NCBI GenBank assembly: GCA_002050365.1
Contig: MWYZ01000018.1
Span: 1-36,348 of the forward strand
Direction of reading: 5' to 3'
From: Acidobacteria bacterium 28-1
GTDB taxonomy: Bacteria > Acidobacteriota > Blastocatellia > Pyrinomonadales > Pyrinomonadaceae
Length of the DNA: 36,348 nucleotides
Shown here: one piece after another, positions 1 to 6,960 of the stretch
Layout of the letters: every line of letters starts with the position of its first letter
How positions within the stretch are numbered: position 1 is the first letter of the stretch
Translations under genes and position numbers: made by a program
Notes under the pieces: model-generated
What the model was told of the DNA's origin: nothing
What the model saw: the letters and a program-made list of their open reading frames with translations, nothing else
Database searches by the model: none

Positions 1-165
1 ATAATGTTGAAGATGAACAAAGTTCAGATTTAATGCCAGAAGACTATCGGTAAACGCCAAGTAGTTTAAAAACAGAAGAAAGAAGAAAACAAATAAAAGG
101 TAAACAAAATAGGAAGGAAAAATTTTGAACCCACGGTGAATAAGAAAACGCTTGCATCAAGGTTG
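1..165 (-). pseudogene. Fragment of a membrane O-acyltransferase (second copy)
   Basis: Read on the minus strand, this stretch encodes the same internal part of an acyltransferase-3 protein as 5291-5456. Positions 1-150 match 5291-5440 at 142 of 150 bases, and a weaker match runs on to 165 after a one-base indel. The frame stays open on the minus strand but has no N-terminal part, because the sequence changes abruptly at about 166 into an integron cassette. The missing C-terminal part would lie to the left of the window. It is a diverged partial duplication, not an identical recent copy. A contig end inside a repeat is also possible, since the window starts within it. Confidence 0.8.
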
Positions 166-354
166 CGAAGCCGTCCGGCGTGGCGCAAGTTTTCCGATGA
201 GGAAACTATCAAGCCTCACCTAATCTATAATCGTTGGCTTAAGAGTGAGGGACAAAACACAACGCCGCCAATAAAGTTGCTCGACACATCACAGTTGACA
301 ATTGACGAGAGTGTGGAGGAAGTTGAAAAATGGGTAAAGAGTCTTTTGACCTAA
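166..354 (+). pseudogene. C-terminal remnant of a P-loop (NMP/shikimate kinase-like) kinase, first cassette
   Basis: The open frame starts at a GTG at 136, but its first residues come from the antisense acyltransferase fragment, so only the part from about 166 is native. It encodes about 63 residues ending in LLDTSQLTIDESVEEVEKWV, which resembles the C-terminal helix region of small cytidylate/shikimate-kinase-like ATPases. The P-loop half is missing. An attC site begins 9 bp after the stop codon, so this is the 3' end of a gene cassette whose 5' part was lost at the junction. The kinase assignment rests on general resemblance only. No functional product is expected. Confidence 0.45.
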
Positions 355-362
355 AAACCGCC

Positions 363-475
363 GTCGAACAAATCATTGGACGTGAGGGCGAAACAGCGAC
401 TTTGTTATCACGTTGTCTTGTGTCCCTAAAGTTGTGTCGTGGCGGTTTCGCCCCACGTCAATTCAATCGTTGGGC
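363..475 (+). other. attC recombination site 1
   Basis: The left core box is GTCGAAC and the right core box GTTGGGC, which fits GTTRRRY. The arms are TTGGACGTGAGGGCGAAAC and GTTTCGCCCCACGTCAA. They pair completely except for an unpaired G and an unpaired A on the left arm, the extrahelical-base pattern that sets strand choice in attC sites. A variable terminal region separates the arms. A GTG-started frame running through the site (439 onward) should not be used as the start of the next gene. Confidence 0.9.
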
Positions 476-492
476 GCATTCGAGATTCTATT

Positions 493-1122
493 ATGCTCCA
501 AAATTCTTACGACTATATCGCAGAGCAATGGCACTCTAATTTTAGAGGGCAAACTTACGTAGATAGAGTTTTAGGTTACGTTGATAAGATTCTTGAAGAC
601 TTGCCGCCTCAAGCTAAAGTTCTTGATTTAGGTTGCGGAACAGGCAATCTGATTGCCAAACATATTGTTGAGCGCGGCTATCGTGTTGTTGGCGTTGACC
701 AATCAAAGAAGTTGCTTGAAATTGCGAAAACAGTAGTGCCCGAAGCCGAGTTAATTCACGCCGATATGATTGAGATACAGTTTGCTGAAAAGTTTGCCGC
801 AGCCGTCGCTTGGGATTCGGTTTTTCACGTCGAGCGAAAGCATCATTCAGCTATTTATCGTAAACTCGCCAACTCTCTTGAATCGGGCGGAAGATTATTG
901 TTGTCGGTGGGCGGCTCGGACGCTGAAGACCCTACATCTGACGATTCCGATGTTGAAAGTTTTACTTCGGAAATGTTTGGACACACATTTTTTTATAGCG
1001 GATATGCGCCACGAGTCGCTCGCAAATTGTTAGAAGCGGAAGGATTTGAGATTGAAGTTTGGGAAATTGACGACTCATCTTCACGCGGACATATCGCTGT
1101 CATCGTCAGAAAAAGCGTGTAG
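493..1122 (+). CDS. Cassette-borne class I SAM-dependent methyltransferase
   Basis: A 209-residue protein when started at ATG 493, just 18 bp inside the cassette; an upstream GTG at 439 lies inside attC1 and is rejected. Motif I of the Rossmann SAM-binding fold is VLDLGCGTGN at residues 43-52, and the acidic ribose-binding residue is in GVDQS (Asp69). The length and the C-terminal beta strands fit a stand-alone small-molecule or ubiquinone-type methyltransferase domain. The substrate cannot be told. The gene ends 11 bp before attC2, which is compact cassette architecture with no room for a promoter, so expression probably comes from upstream. Confidence 0.85.
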   Translation: MLQNSYDYIAEQWHSNFRGQTYVDRVLGYVDKILEDLPPQAKVLDLGCGTGNLIAKHIVERGYRVVGVDQSKKLLEIAKTVVPEAELIHADMIEIQFAEKFAAAVAWDSVFHVERKHHSAIYRKLANSLESGGRLLLSVGGSDAEDPTSDDSDVESFTSEMFGHTFFYSGYAPRVARKLLEAEGFEIEVWEIDDSSSRGHIAVIVRKSV

Positions 1123-1133
1123 GCGACGGCTGC

Positions 1134-1246
1134 GCCCAACAAGTCATTCGAGCGGACTGCCCGCCAGCTTGCCTCTCATCTGCGTTGTATGGTTTCTTTC
1201 AGGTTGTAGCTGTCGGGCGGGCAGCCGCTCAATTCCAGCGTTCGAC
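1134..1246 (+). other. attC recombination site 2
   Basis: The left core GCCCAAC is the exact complement of the core that opens this cassette (GTTGGGC, 469-475). The right core is GTTCGAC. The arms GAGCGGACTGCCCGCC and GGCGGGCAGCCGCTC pair fully apart from one extrahelical A on the left arm. The arm sequence differs from attC1 and attC3, so this cassette has a different origin, while the 3' end (CAATTCCAGC before the core) follows the same layout. Confidence 0.9.
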
Positions 1247-1283
1247 GGCTTCTCGTTTCTGGCTAAGTGCCAAATAGAAAAAT

Positions 1284-1826
1284 ATGAAAATCACCATCTC
1301 AATTTTAATCATTTTAGTTTTTACGGTTTGTGCCTTCGGGCAAGCTAAAAAACCTCCCGCTTCTAAATATGTCCAAGTGTCAGCTACAGATGACGGTTTT
1401 ACCTCCGAACTTCTTCCGATGCCGATTGGAATGAGTCCGAATCTATCCGGTGCTGAAATCGGGATAAAGTATTTTGGAGTGCAAAGCGAGGGCGATATTT
1501 CTGTCGTTTTGATATTGAAAGGGACAAAAAACCGCTATTCCACGAATGAAACTTTCGGAGTCAAATTATATTCGGAAGATTTACCTTTGAGTGAAAACAA
1601 ATATCGAATGATACAATCTGTAAGAAAAGATGAGGGCGGGGAGATTTTGCAATTCAACATCACGTCTGAAGAAGTGGCTTGGCTGGCGACGGGTAATTCT
1701 GCGAAGATTGAAATTTATAATTCCGATACCAAGCGAAAATACGACACGCTTTCTTTTACTCCAACTGGATTTGCCGAATATAAGATGTTCGCAAAAAGTG
1801 TTTTGTTAATACGAAGCTTTAATTAA
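1284..1826 (+). CDS. Cassette-borne secreted protein of unknown function
   Basis: A 180-residue protein with a clear signal peptide: MKITIS, a hydrophobic stretch and cleavage probably after the AFG of CAFGQA near residue 20. The rest is soluble and beta-rich by composition, with no domain I recognise. It begins 37 bp inside the cassette and ends 24 bp before the next attC. An exported product is common cargo in integron arrays. Neither a toxin-antitoxin pair nor a resistance family is recognisable. Only export is supported by the sequence. Confidence 0.75.
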   Translation: MKITISILIILVFTVCAFGQAKKPPASKYVQVSATDDGFTSELLPMPIGMSPNLSGAEIGIKYFGVQSEGDISVVLILKGTKNRYSTNETFGVKLYSEDLPLSENKYRMIQSVRKDEGGEILQFNITSEEVAWLATGNSAKIEIYNSDTKRKYDTLSFTPTGFAEYKMFAKSVLLIRSFN

Positions 1827-1849
1827 GACTTTGGGGTAAATAATGCGCC

Positions 1850-1945
1850 GTCGAACAATTCAATGGACGTGAGGGCAAAACACGGACGCTGTTTCGTTTG
1901 CCGGCTTGCGCGGTGTTTTGCCCCACGTCATCTCAGCCGTTGGAC
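1850..1945 (+). other. attC recombination site 3
   Basis: The left core GTCGAAC complements the opening core of the cassette (GTTCGAC, 1240-1246); the right core is GTTGGAC. The arms ATGGACGTGAGGGCAAAACAC and GTGTTTTGCCCCACGTCAT pair with the same two extrahelical bases (G and A) as attC1, although the loops differ. The close likeness of attC1, 3 and 4 with a different attC2 is typical of chromosomal integrons that have a preferred attC family. Confidence 0.9.
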
Positions 1946-1979
1946 GGCTTTTTGATGTCAGTGAAAGCGTGAATTAGAA

Positions 1980-2639
1980 ATGTTGATACTGAAATATATC
2001 GTGTGTTTTGCGGCGGCTTTTAGCTTTTTGGCTTGCGCCGATACAAACTCGCCGCAAAATCAAGCTGTCGAAACTGAAACGAAAGTTGAAGTTGTCGAAT
2101 CGTTTGAAGTCAATCAATATGCTGTTTATGATGCTTTAATTGCTGACGACGATTTGATTCCTTATTTTTCCCGCAAGTCAAATTTGCTCTCCAACGAGTC
2201 AAATTTGCTTGTAATTATCGAACGCACAAACATAGATTATCTTGATTCTTCCGCTTTTCGAGAGCTTTTGGCAAAAGTGCCGAATCGGTTGCCATCTTTA
2301 TCGAAAGCAACATTTGATGATTTTCGCGCGTGCAATAAAAGTCGCAATTTGCTGAAAGATTTATTTACTTTGTCGGTAAAGCGCGTTTTTATAAGCGATG
2401 AAGAACTTGATAGTTTTTTCAAAAGGAAACTTTATTGGGAAGGATTCTACAAAAAATATCCGAACTCGCAAGGCGTAATGGTGCTTTCAAATGTCGGCTT
2501 TGACGCACAAAAGAAGCAGGCACTTGTCTATGTTTCAAATTCAAGAGGTTCACTAGACGCAATCGGAGTTTATGTCGTGTTGGAAAAACAAAACGATGTC
2601 TGGCGCGTGAAAGAAAAGTATGAGGCTTGGGCATCATAG
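1980..2639 (+). CDS. Cassette-borne lipoprotein of unknown function
   Basis: A 219-residue protein whose N-terminus is a lipoprotein signal peptide: a hydrophobic segment followed by the lipobox FLAC, with Cys19 as the probable lipidated residue. The mature part contains a charged region around a CNKSR motif and ends in a beta-rich segment (VSNSRGSLDAIGVYVVLEK, about residues 182-200) resembling the last strands of small NTF2-like or cystatin-like folds. That resemblance is weak and gives no function. The gene begins 35 bp after the preceding core site. It is probably anchored to the periplasmic face of the inner or outer membrane. Confidence 0.75.
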   Translation: MLILKYIVCFAAAFSFLACADTNSPQNQAVETETKVEVVESFEVNQYAVYDALIADDDLIPYFSRKSNLLSNESNLLVIIERTNIDYLDSSAFRELLAKVPNRLPSLSKATFDDFRACNKSRNLLKDLFTLSVKRVFISDEELDSFFKRKLYWEGFYKKYPNSQGVMVLSNVGFDAQKKQALVYVSNSRGSLDAIGVYVVLEKQNDVWRVKEKYEAWAS

Positions 2640-2665
2640 AGAATTATCCTAAAGTGAAGTGCGCC

Positions 2666-2709
2666 GTCCAACAATTCAATGGACGTGAGGGCGAAACAGC
2701 TTTTGTTAG
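2666..2709 (+). other. attC site 4, left half only
   Basis: The left core GTCCAAC is the exact complement of the core that opens this cassette (GTTGGAC, 1939-1945), and the left arm ATGGACGTGAGGGCGAAAC repeats that of attC1. No matching right arm (GTTTCGCCCCACGTC) follows. A CAGCCGT at 2798-2804 resembles the end of attC3 but is not followed by GTTRRRY. The array therefore appears to end in a broken site. Confidence 0.7.
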
Positions 2710-2986
2710 TGTCGGAGAGTATAGTATTTGCGACGCGATGTTTTAAAACATCAAAAAATTACGCCGACCTTGTTGACATTAGTTTCGAGCTACCTTTCAG
2801 CCGTCTAAGTCTATTTTGCTTGACCTGTAAGCGCGTTTTATGACGCTCACCTTATCGTGGTATGCCTAAAAGAGAAAAAACCACAAAATGCTTGCCGCGC
2901 CGATCAATATAGCGATAAGTCTCATCAGACATCGAAAGTTTTGATAGTCATTATATTTTTCAATTGACGTGCGGCGGTCTTTCATT
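2710..2986. other. Non-coding stretch after the array
   Basis: No convincing gene is present on either strand. Near 2958-2977 there is a short match to the conserved attC arm (CAATTGACGTGCGGCGG), too weak to call. This may be decayed array sequence. Confidence 0.4.
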
Positions 2987-3163
2987 TTATTTAGCGACAA
3001 ATGCTATCCACATAACAATAAAAAGCAGAATTATCACACACAAGTAGGCAATAAAAGATTGATTGTCCGGCTTAACTTCAACCGTAAAACCAACGCCGCA
3101 TTTAGCGCAGGAATTAGTAGGTGCTTGATTTTTATAGCCGCATTGCGGACATTGAATTTTCAT
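2987..3163 (-). CDS. Small zinc-ribbon membrane protein
   Basis: A 58-residue protein if started at the ATG giving MKIQCPQCGYK; a start six codons upstream is open but less likely, since the zinc ribbon begins directly after MKIQ. Cys5, Cys8, Cys19 and Cys22 form a C-x2-C-x10-C-x2-C zinc ribbon. After a short polar linker, residues about 36-56 form one transmembrane helix (IAYLCVIILLFIVMWIAFVA). This is the layout of the common small zinc-ribbon/TM proteins with no assigned role. Its orientation is opposite to the cassettes and no attC follows it, so it probably lies outside the array. Confidence 0.65.
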   Translation of the reverse strand: MKIQCPQCGYKNQAPTNSCAKCGVGFTVEVKPDNQSFIAYLCVIILLFIVMWIAFVAK

Positions 3164-3265
3164 TTGCCAAACTCCATACAAAAATTAATCTCTGGTGTTT
3201 ACGAATAATAAACCGCAAAGGAAAAAGCCGCAAGTTTTGACATTCACGGCTCTTAATTCTTACAT

Positions 3266-3493
3266 CTATTTTTCCGCTTTCAGTGCATTGTGGAGAATCC
3301 GCGAAAACTCTTTTGTGATAACAATTGTTTCACCTTCTCGATTAGCGATAATCAAACAAGATTCAAAGTCTGATTTTCCTGTTTGGACAAGTTCAGGGAA
3401 ATTTCTTTTAGTGATAACCCGCGCATCAAAATCAAATACTTTATAATGCCCGGATTCAATCTTATTTTGAGCCGGAAATGTATAAAAGCTAGT
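3266..3493 (-). pseudogene. N-terminally broken reading frame of unknown family
   Basis: A 75-codon frame on the minus strand reads like a real protein (including KVFDFDARVITKRNFPELVQ and later IVITKEFSRILHNALKAEK), but it has no ATG, GTG or TTG before an in-frame TAG at 3494-3496. It ends where the region upstream of the SGNH gene begins. I take it as the C-terminal part of a gene that lost its start by rearrangement. The family is not recognised, and a chance open frame cannot be excluded. Confidence 0.3.
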
Positions 3494-3508
3494 CTAAGTT
3501 TTCCTAAA

Positions 3509-4465
3509 ATGCTAAAATTAAACTTACCTGTGAAAATACTACAATTTTTGACTTTATCGCTTCTTTTCAGTTTGGCAGTTTTCAGCCAATCAGTGACTGT
3601 TATTGCCAGAAATCCCAGCCGCCAAACCCTATCAATTACAACCGCTTCATCTCTGCCGCCGACGAATATCGAAATGGTTTATTCGCAAAACTTGAATTCA
3701 GCGGGCGGATCGGGAACAAAAACTTGGCGTATTTCTTCCGGTTCACTTCCTGTCGGACTTGCCTTTGACACAACAGCCGGAGTAATTTCGGGAATAGCAA
3801 GGTCGGTTGGAACTTCTGTTTTTACAGCCAGAGTAACGGATGGGTCAGGCGCTAAGGCTGATAAAGTCTTTACCTTGCAAGTCGTTGCCGTCACAAATTC
3901 TGTTACGGTTGAAGGCGATTCAAGAACAGTCGGTTATCCGGTAGCGATAAACCTCACTTATCCGGTGAAACTCCAAGCATTGCTTGGTCCGACGTGGCGG
4001 GTGCGAAACGTAGCGGCAAACGGACAAACAACCGACAATATGTTAGCTGATGCCCCGACGCAGGTTGACGCTTTCCGCGATGCTTCACTTAAACGCGATG
4101 TGGTTATTCTCTGGACAGGAATCAATGATATTAATGACAGTAACAGGACGGGGCAATATATTTACAACAACATCCTCGACTATGCAAGAGGTAAAAAAGC
4201 GATTAGTTTTGAAATGTGGGTTTGCACGGAAATACCGGGCGTCGTAGCTGCGGAAAGGGAAATTGCCCGATTAAATTTCAACCAGCTTATTAAAGCAAAT
4301 TATTCGCCTGCTGATAAATTAATTGATTTAAATGCGCTTGCAGCATTTGCCAGTAAAGACAATACTACTTACTATCAGCCGGATAGACTTCATTTGACAG
4401 AGGCGGCGAATGAGGTTCTTGCCAATACCTTTTTTAAACTTCTCAAGCAGCCGCGCCGCCATTAA
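3509..4465 (+). CDS. Secreted SGNH/GDSL hydrolase with N-terminal Ig-like domain
   Basis: A 318-residue protein from ATG 3509; the longer frame reaching back to 3383 lacks a plausible start and would bury the signal peptide. Residues 1-26 form a signal peptide. Residues about 45-125 match the putative-Ig (He_PIG) pattern common in acidobacterial exoproteins (LPVGLAFDTTAGVISGIA). An SGNH hydrolase domain follows: block I GDSR (nucleophile Ser138), block II NG (171-172), block III GIND (204-207) and block V DRLH (Asp292, His295). All four blocks are present, so it should be an active esterase, probably on acylated carbohydrate. The convergent neighbour is a membrane O-acyltransferase, which suggests acetyl-group turnover on a surface polymer; that link is inference. 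Confidence 0.85.
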   Translation: MLKLNLPVKILQFLTLSLLFSLAVFSQSVTVIARNPSRQTLSITTASSLPPTNIEMVYSQNLNSAGGSGTKTWRISSGSLPVGLAFDTTAGVISGIARSVGTSVFTARVTDGSGAKADKVFTLQVVAVTNSVTVEGDSRTVGYPVAINLTYPVKLQALLGPTWRVRNVAANGQTTDNMLADAPTQVDAFRDASLKRDVVILWTGINDINDSNRTGQYIYNNILDYARGKKAISFEMWVCTEIPGVVAAEREIARLNFNQLIKANYSPADKLIDLNALAAFASKDNTTYYQPDRLHLTEAANEVLANTFFKLLKQPRRH

Positions 4466-4501
4466 AAACTATATTCTTGACAGGTAAAAGTAAAAGTTAT
4501 T

Positions 4502-5797
4502 TTAGGAAATTATATTATCTGTTGTAGGTTTAACAGGTAAGGCTGTGCGTGATGGAAAAAGCCGATCACGCACAGCTAAAGACGGTTTTTCCAATAAAAT
4601 TCCAAAAGTAATGCCGACCGCCATTGCCAAAATTACATAGATTAAGAAAATGCTAATCCAACGGATTTCCCTCGGCATCTCCATTAGTGAAAACCGATTG
4701 AGTAAAAATTTTAATGGAAGAACAGCGTCTAAGTGCCAAAGATAAATCGGGTAACTAAAAAAACCGACAAAAGCCAAGATTCGCGCCGAATAACCTTCAA
4801 ACCATTTTCCGAAATAGCCCGAACCGACAGGCGTATAAACCATTACAAGCAGAAAGCAGCCGTAAGCGACATATACCACAGCAGGCCCGACCGTGCCGAC
4901 AATTAAATTACCCTGGTCGTAAATAACTAAAGCGGGTGAAGTAAATAATAGAAAAATACCTAAAAATACTAATTTCATTCTGTGAAGCGCAACGAATTGT
5001 AGTTTCTCCGGTTTGAAATGATAAAAATACGCCAGCATCACCCCAAACAAAAGAGAATCAATCCGTAAATGAGTTGCAAAATGTGCATTGTAGGTTGGTG
5101 GATAAGCATAGGCGTAGAGCCGAAGAAGAGCACAAATTATAAACAGGCTTAGGCAGATGAATGGCAATACCCGTATAGATTTTATTTTATCTTCGCGATG
5201 GGTAACCAACCATAAAAGGAGAAAAGGCAGAATGAGATAAAAATGTTCCTCAACGGCCAAACTCCAAGTGTGTTCACGCGTCGAACCTAAATAATTTTGA
5301 AGATGAACAAAGTTCGGCATTAATGCCAGAAGACTATCGGTAAAAGACAAGTGGTTTAAAAACAGAAGAAAGAAGAAAACAAATAAAAGGTAAACAAAAT
5401 AGGAAGGAAAAATTTTGAACCCACGGCGAATAAGAAAACGTCTTACATCGAGATTGTTTTTATCGTGAATTTCCTTCAAAAGCAAACCCCCAACCAGAAA
5501 ACCGCTCAGCACAAAAAACAAATCAACGCCTGTCGGACCGAGGTATATCAAATAACTTAAAACAGGTTTCAAGAACCCTGACTCTGTAGTAGGCAAAACA
5601 GTGTGGGTAAAAAGCACCAAAACAATGGCAACGCCCCGCAGAATATCGAGTTGAATCATTCTCGAACTTTTTAGTTCGGGAAGGCTTAAAATTGAAAATT
5701 TTGAATTTTTTCGCAGCAATGCTTTAACTCTTTGCATTTTTTTCTTGATTAAGAGCCTGTTAAATAGTTTATGAAAATGAGTTACTGATGTGGTCAA
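4502..5797 (-). CDS. Membrane O-acyltransferase, acyltransferase-3 family
   Basis: A 431-residue polytopic protein of the OafA/YrhL-type acyltransferase-3 family. Hallmarks are LRGVAIVLVLFTHT near residue 53 (Arg54, His65), DLFFVLSGFLVGGLL, and HTWSLAVEEHFYLILPFLLL, followed by about ten transmembrane segments in all. Such enzymes move acetyl or other acyl groups from the cytoplasmic side to exported glycans, peptidoglycan or lipids. Starts at codons 21 or 47 are possible; the 40-odd residues before RMIQLD are unusually basic for the family. It converges with the SGNH gene. About 165 bp of it is duplicated at the left end of the window. Confidence 0.88.
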   Translation of the reverse strand: MTTSVTHFHKLFNRLLIKKKMQRVKALLRKNSKFSILSLPELKSSRMIQLDILRGVAIVLVLFTHTVLPTTESGFLKPVLSYLIYLGPTGVDLFFVLSGFLVGGLLLKEIHDKNNLDVRRFLIRRGFKIFPSYFVYLLFVFFFLLFLNHLSFTDSLLALMPNFVHLQNYLGSTREHTWSLAVEEHFYLILPFLLLWLVTHREDKIKSIRVLPFICLSLFIICALLRLYAYAYPPTYNAHFATHLRIDSLLFGVMLAYFYHFKPEKLQFVALHRMKLVFLGIFLLFTSPALVIYDQGNLIVGTVGPAVVYVAYGCFLLVMVYTPVGSGYFGKWFEGYSARILAFVGFFSYPIYLWHLDAVLPLKFLLNRFSLMEMPREIRWISIFLIYVILAMAVGITFGILLEKPSLAVRDRLFPSRTALPVKPTTDNIIS

Positions 5798-5854
5798 GTG
5801 GAACAGGACACAAAACTCACGCTGCTCCTTTGATTTTTAATTTTCAACTCCTTT

Positions 5855-6205
5855 TCAAATTCCATTGGTGCTGATCGGTGTTGTAACCTTCCCGCCGCTA
5901 CCGAAAGTTGGGTCAAGGTCTCCCGCCGACAGCAAATTGTCAAGTAAAGGCTTTGTCGGTTGTTCGGTAGTAACAGATGTTAAATCTTCCGCCAGAAAAC
6001 TTAATCTTGATTCTTTTAATCCGCTAACAAGAAATTCATCTTGTACTGCCTGTAAAGAAGAAGTGTTTCTCTGTCTTTGCTCGTCTTTTTCTGAGTTTGC
6101 AGAAGTGATTATAGCTCCAAAATCAATTGAAAAAGCGACAAATAAAACAAATATAATTGTTAAAAATGAAAAGTTAATCTTTTTGCGGGAGTTAACAAAA
6201 TACAT
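5855..6205 (-). pseudogene. N-terminal stub of a delta-60-repeat secreted protein
   Basis: A 116-residue frame with a signal peptide (residues about 12-37) and a polar segment ending in GDLDPTFGSGGKVTTPI, which is the opening of a delta-60 beta-propeller repeat (LDPTFGxGGKV). Full-length members go on for hundreds of residues with many such repeats. Here a TGA follows the first half-repeat, and the acyltransferase gene begins 58 bp further on. The 3' part was probably deleted or displaced when the acyltransferase arrived. A short secreted peptide could still be made. Readthrough of the TGA is not supported: another stop follows three codons later. Confidence 0.7.
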
Positions 6206-6511
6206 AGAAGGAAATCCTCTTTTTATTTAATTCTTTTGTTGAAATATAAAGTGAGCCAGACAGAAGAACCTTTAACGCGTCGTCACAAAGAACGCAGAAG
6301 ACTAGTCTGGAAAATCGTAAAGTGCAGTAATCATACAGAAGAGTACTGCATAATAGCAAGTGGTTTTGAGTTGTTGTTGCAAAAAAAAGAATTTTCGTGA
6401 CTGCAAACTGCTTTGAGTAATTCGGCAGTTCGTTTTTTCTGATTGTTTTTTGTTTTTTCAGTTTGTTATTCTCGATTTATAGCAAATCAAATCATTCGTG
6501 GTTTGAAAGGG
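6206..6511. other. Non-coding, upstream region of the delta-60 stub
   Basis: About 300 bp of AT-rich sequence with no credible reading frame. It presumably holds the promoter of the leftward delta-60 stub. No clear -35/-10 pair could be assigned. Confidence 0.4.
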
Positions 6512-6543
6512 AGGCTTAGGAATGTTGGCGCAAACCTAAGCCT
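6512..6543 (-). terminator. Hairpin downstream of the SWIM gene
   Basis: A perfect 9-bp stem AGGCTTAGG/CCTAAGCCT with a 14-base loop lies 8 bp after the stop of the leftward SWIM gene. The sequence after it in the direction of transcription is CCCTTTC, not a true T-run, so it would be a weak or factor-assisted terminator. Confidence 0.5.
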
Positions 6544-6550
6544 TTCGCCT

Positions 6551-6823
6551 TTATTCTGCCGTTTGCTGCCGTCTGGCAAGTCCGATGTGCAGACTTAATG
6601 CGGCTGCGGCGTGATAGCAAGCCAGCCCTTGTTCCGCGCCCTTGCAGGTGCACTCGACTGTTTTGTAATTGTTATCGCTCTTTTTGCAAATCACGGTGTA
6701 ATATCCGCCTTTGCTTCCCGATACGCGATAACGTCCGAAGCGGTCGAACTCGACACGCGGGCGAATCTTCTTTGCTTTGCTGATTGCGTTCGTTAATTGC
6801 TCAATTCCTTTTAAGATGAACAT
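6551..6823 (-). CDS. Small SWIM zinc-finger protein
   Basis: A 90-residue protein whose C-terminal half matches the SWIM zinc finger CxC-x8-CxH: Cys58, Cys60, Cys69 and His71 (ECTCKGAEQGLACYHAAAAL). SWIM domains are DNA- or protein-binding modules usually attached to helicases or transposases. Here the module stands almost alone behind about 45 basic and polar residues (IRPRVEFDRFGRYRV). The gene is divergent from a small HTH gene, and both would share the 137-bp intergenic region with its inverted repeat. A nucleic-acid-binding role is likely; the partner is unknown. Confidence 0.7.
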   Translation of the reverse strand: MFILKGIEQLTNAISKAKKIRPRVEFDRFGRYRVSGSKGGYYTVICKKSDNNYKTVECTCKGAEQGLACYHAAAALSLHIGLARRQQTAE

Positions 6824-6886
6824 TGTTTTTATCCTCCATTTGTTTTATTGGAATTTGTTTTGTTAACCATTTCTGATTTACAAAAT

Positions 6887-6944
6887 AAATATAACGCAAA
6901 TCGTAGTATTATACAAATAAAGGATTACGATTTGCGTTATATTT
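6887..6944. promoter_or_regulatory. 19-bp inverted repeat between divergent genes (probable operator)
   Basis: Perfect arms 6887-6905 and 6926-6944, core ATAACGCAAATCGTA/TACGATTTGCGTTAT, are separated by 20 bp. They sit between the leftward SWIM gene and the rightward HTH gene. A GTTATATTTT motif occurs at 6936-6945 and again at 6953-6962. No T-run typical of a terminator follows for either flanking gene, so an operator bound by the adjacent HTH protein is the simplest reading. Confidence 0.6.
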
Positions 6945-6960
6945 TTCTCTTTGTTATATT

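Larger units (their letters stand above)
166..2709 (+). mobile_element. Integron gene-cassette array (integrase not in window)
   Basis: Four short genes in the same orientation are each followed within 7-26 bp by a 96-113 bp imperfect palindrome of attC type (the fourth is only half present). The core sites obey the cassette rule exactly. The right-hand box of attC1, GTTGGGC, is the reverse complement of the left box of attC2, GCCCAAC. GTTCGAC of attC2 pairs with GTCGAAC of attC3, and GTTGGAC of attC3 pairs with GTCCAAC of attC4. This is expected if each cassette was once a closed circle. No intI gene or attI site is visible, so this is either the distal end of a chromosomal integron or a CALIN (cluster of attC lacking integrase). 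Confidence 0.9.

Noticed and set aside
439..492. GTG start extending the methyltransferase upstream
   Set aside because: It would place the N-terminus inside attC1; ATG 493 lies just inside the cassette, as expected.
1046..1348. 100-codon frame running across attC2
   Set aside because: It covers a recombination site and overlaps the ends of two real genes in another frame; it is a shadow.
5855..5860. Selenocysteine readthrough of the TGA ending the delta-60 stub, prompted by selA nearby
   Set aside because: A second stop follows within a few codons and the repeat motif does not continue.
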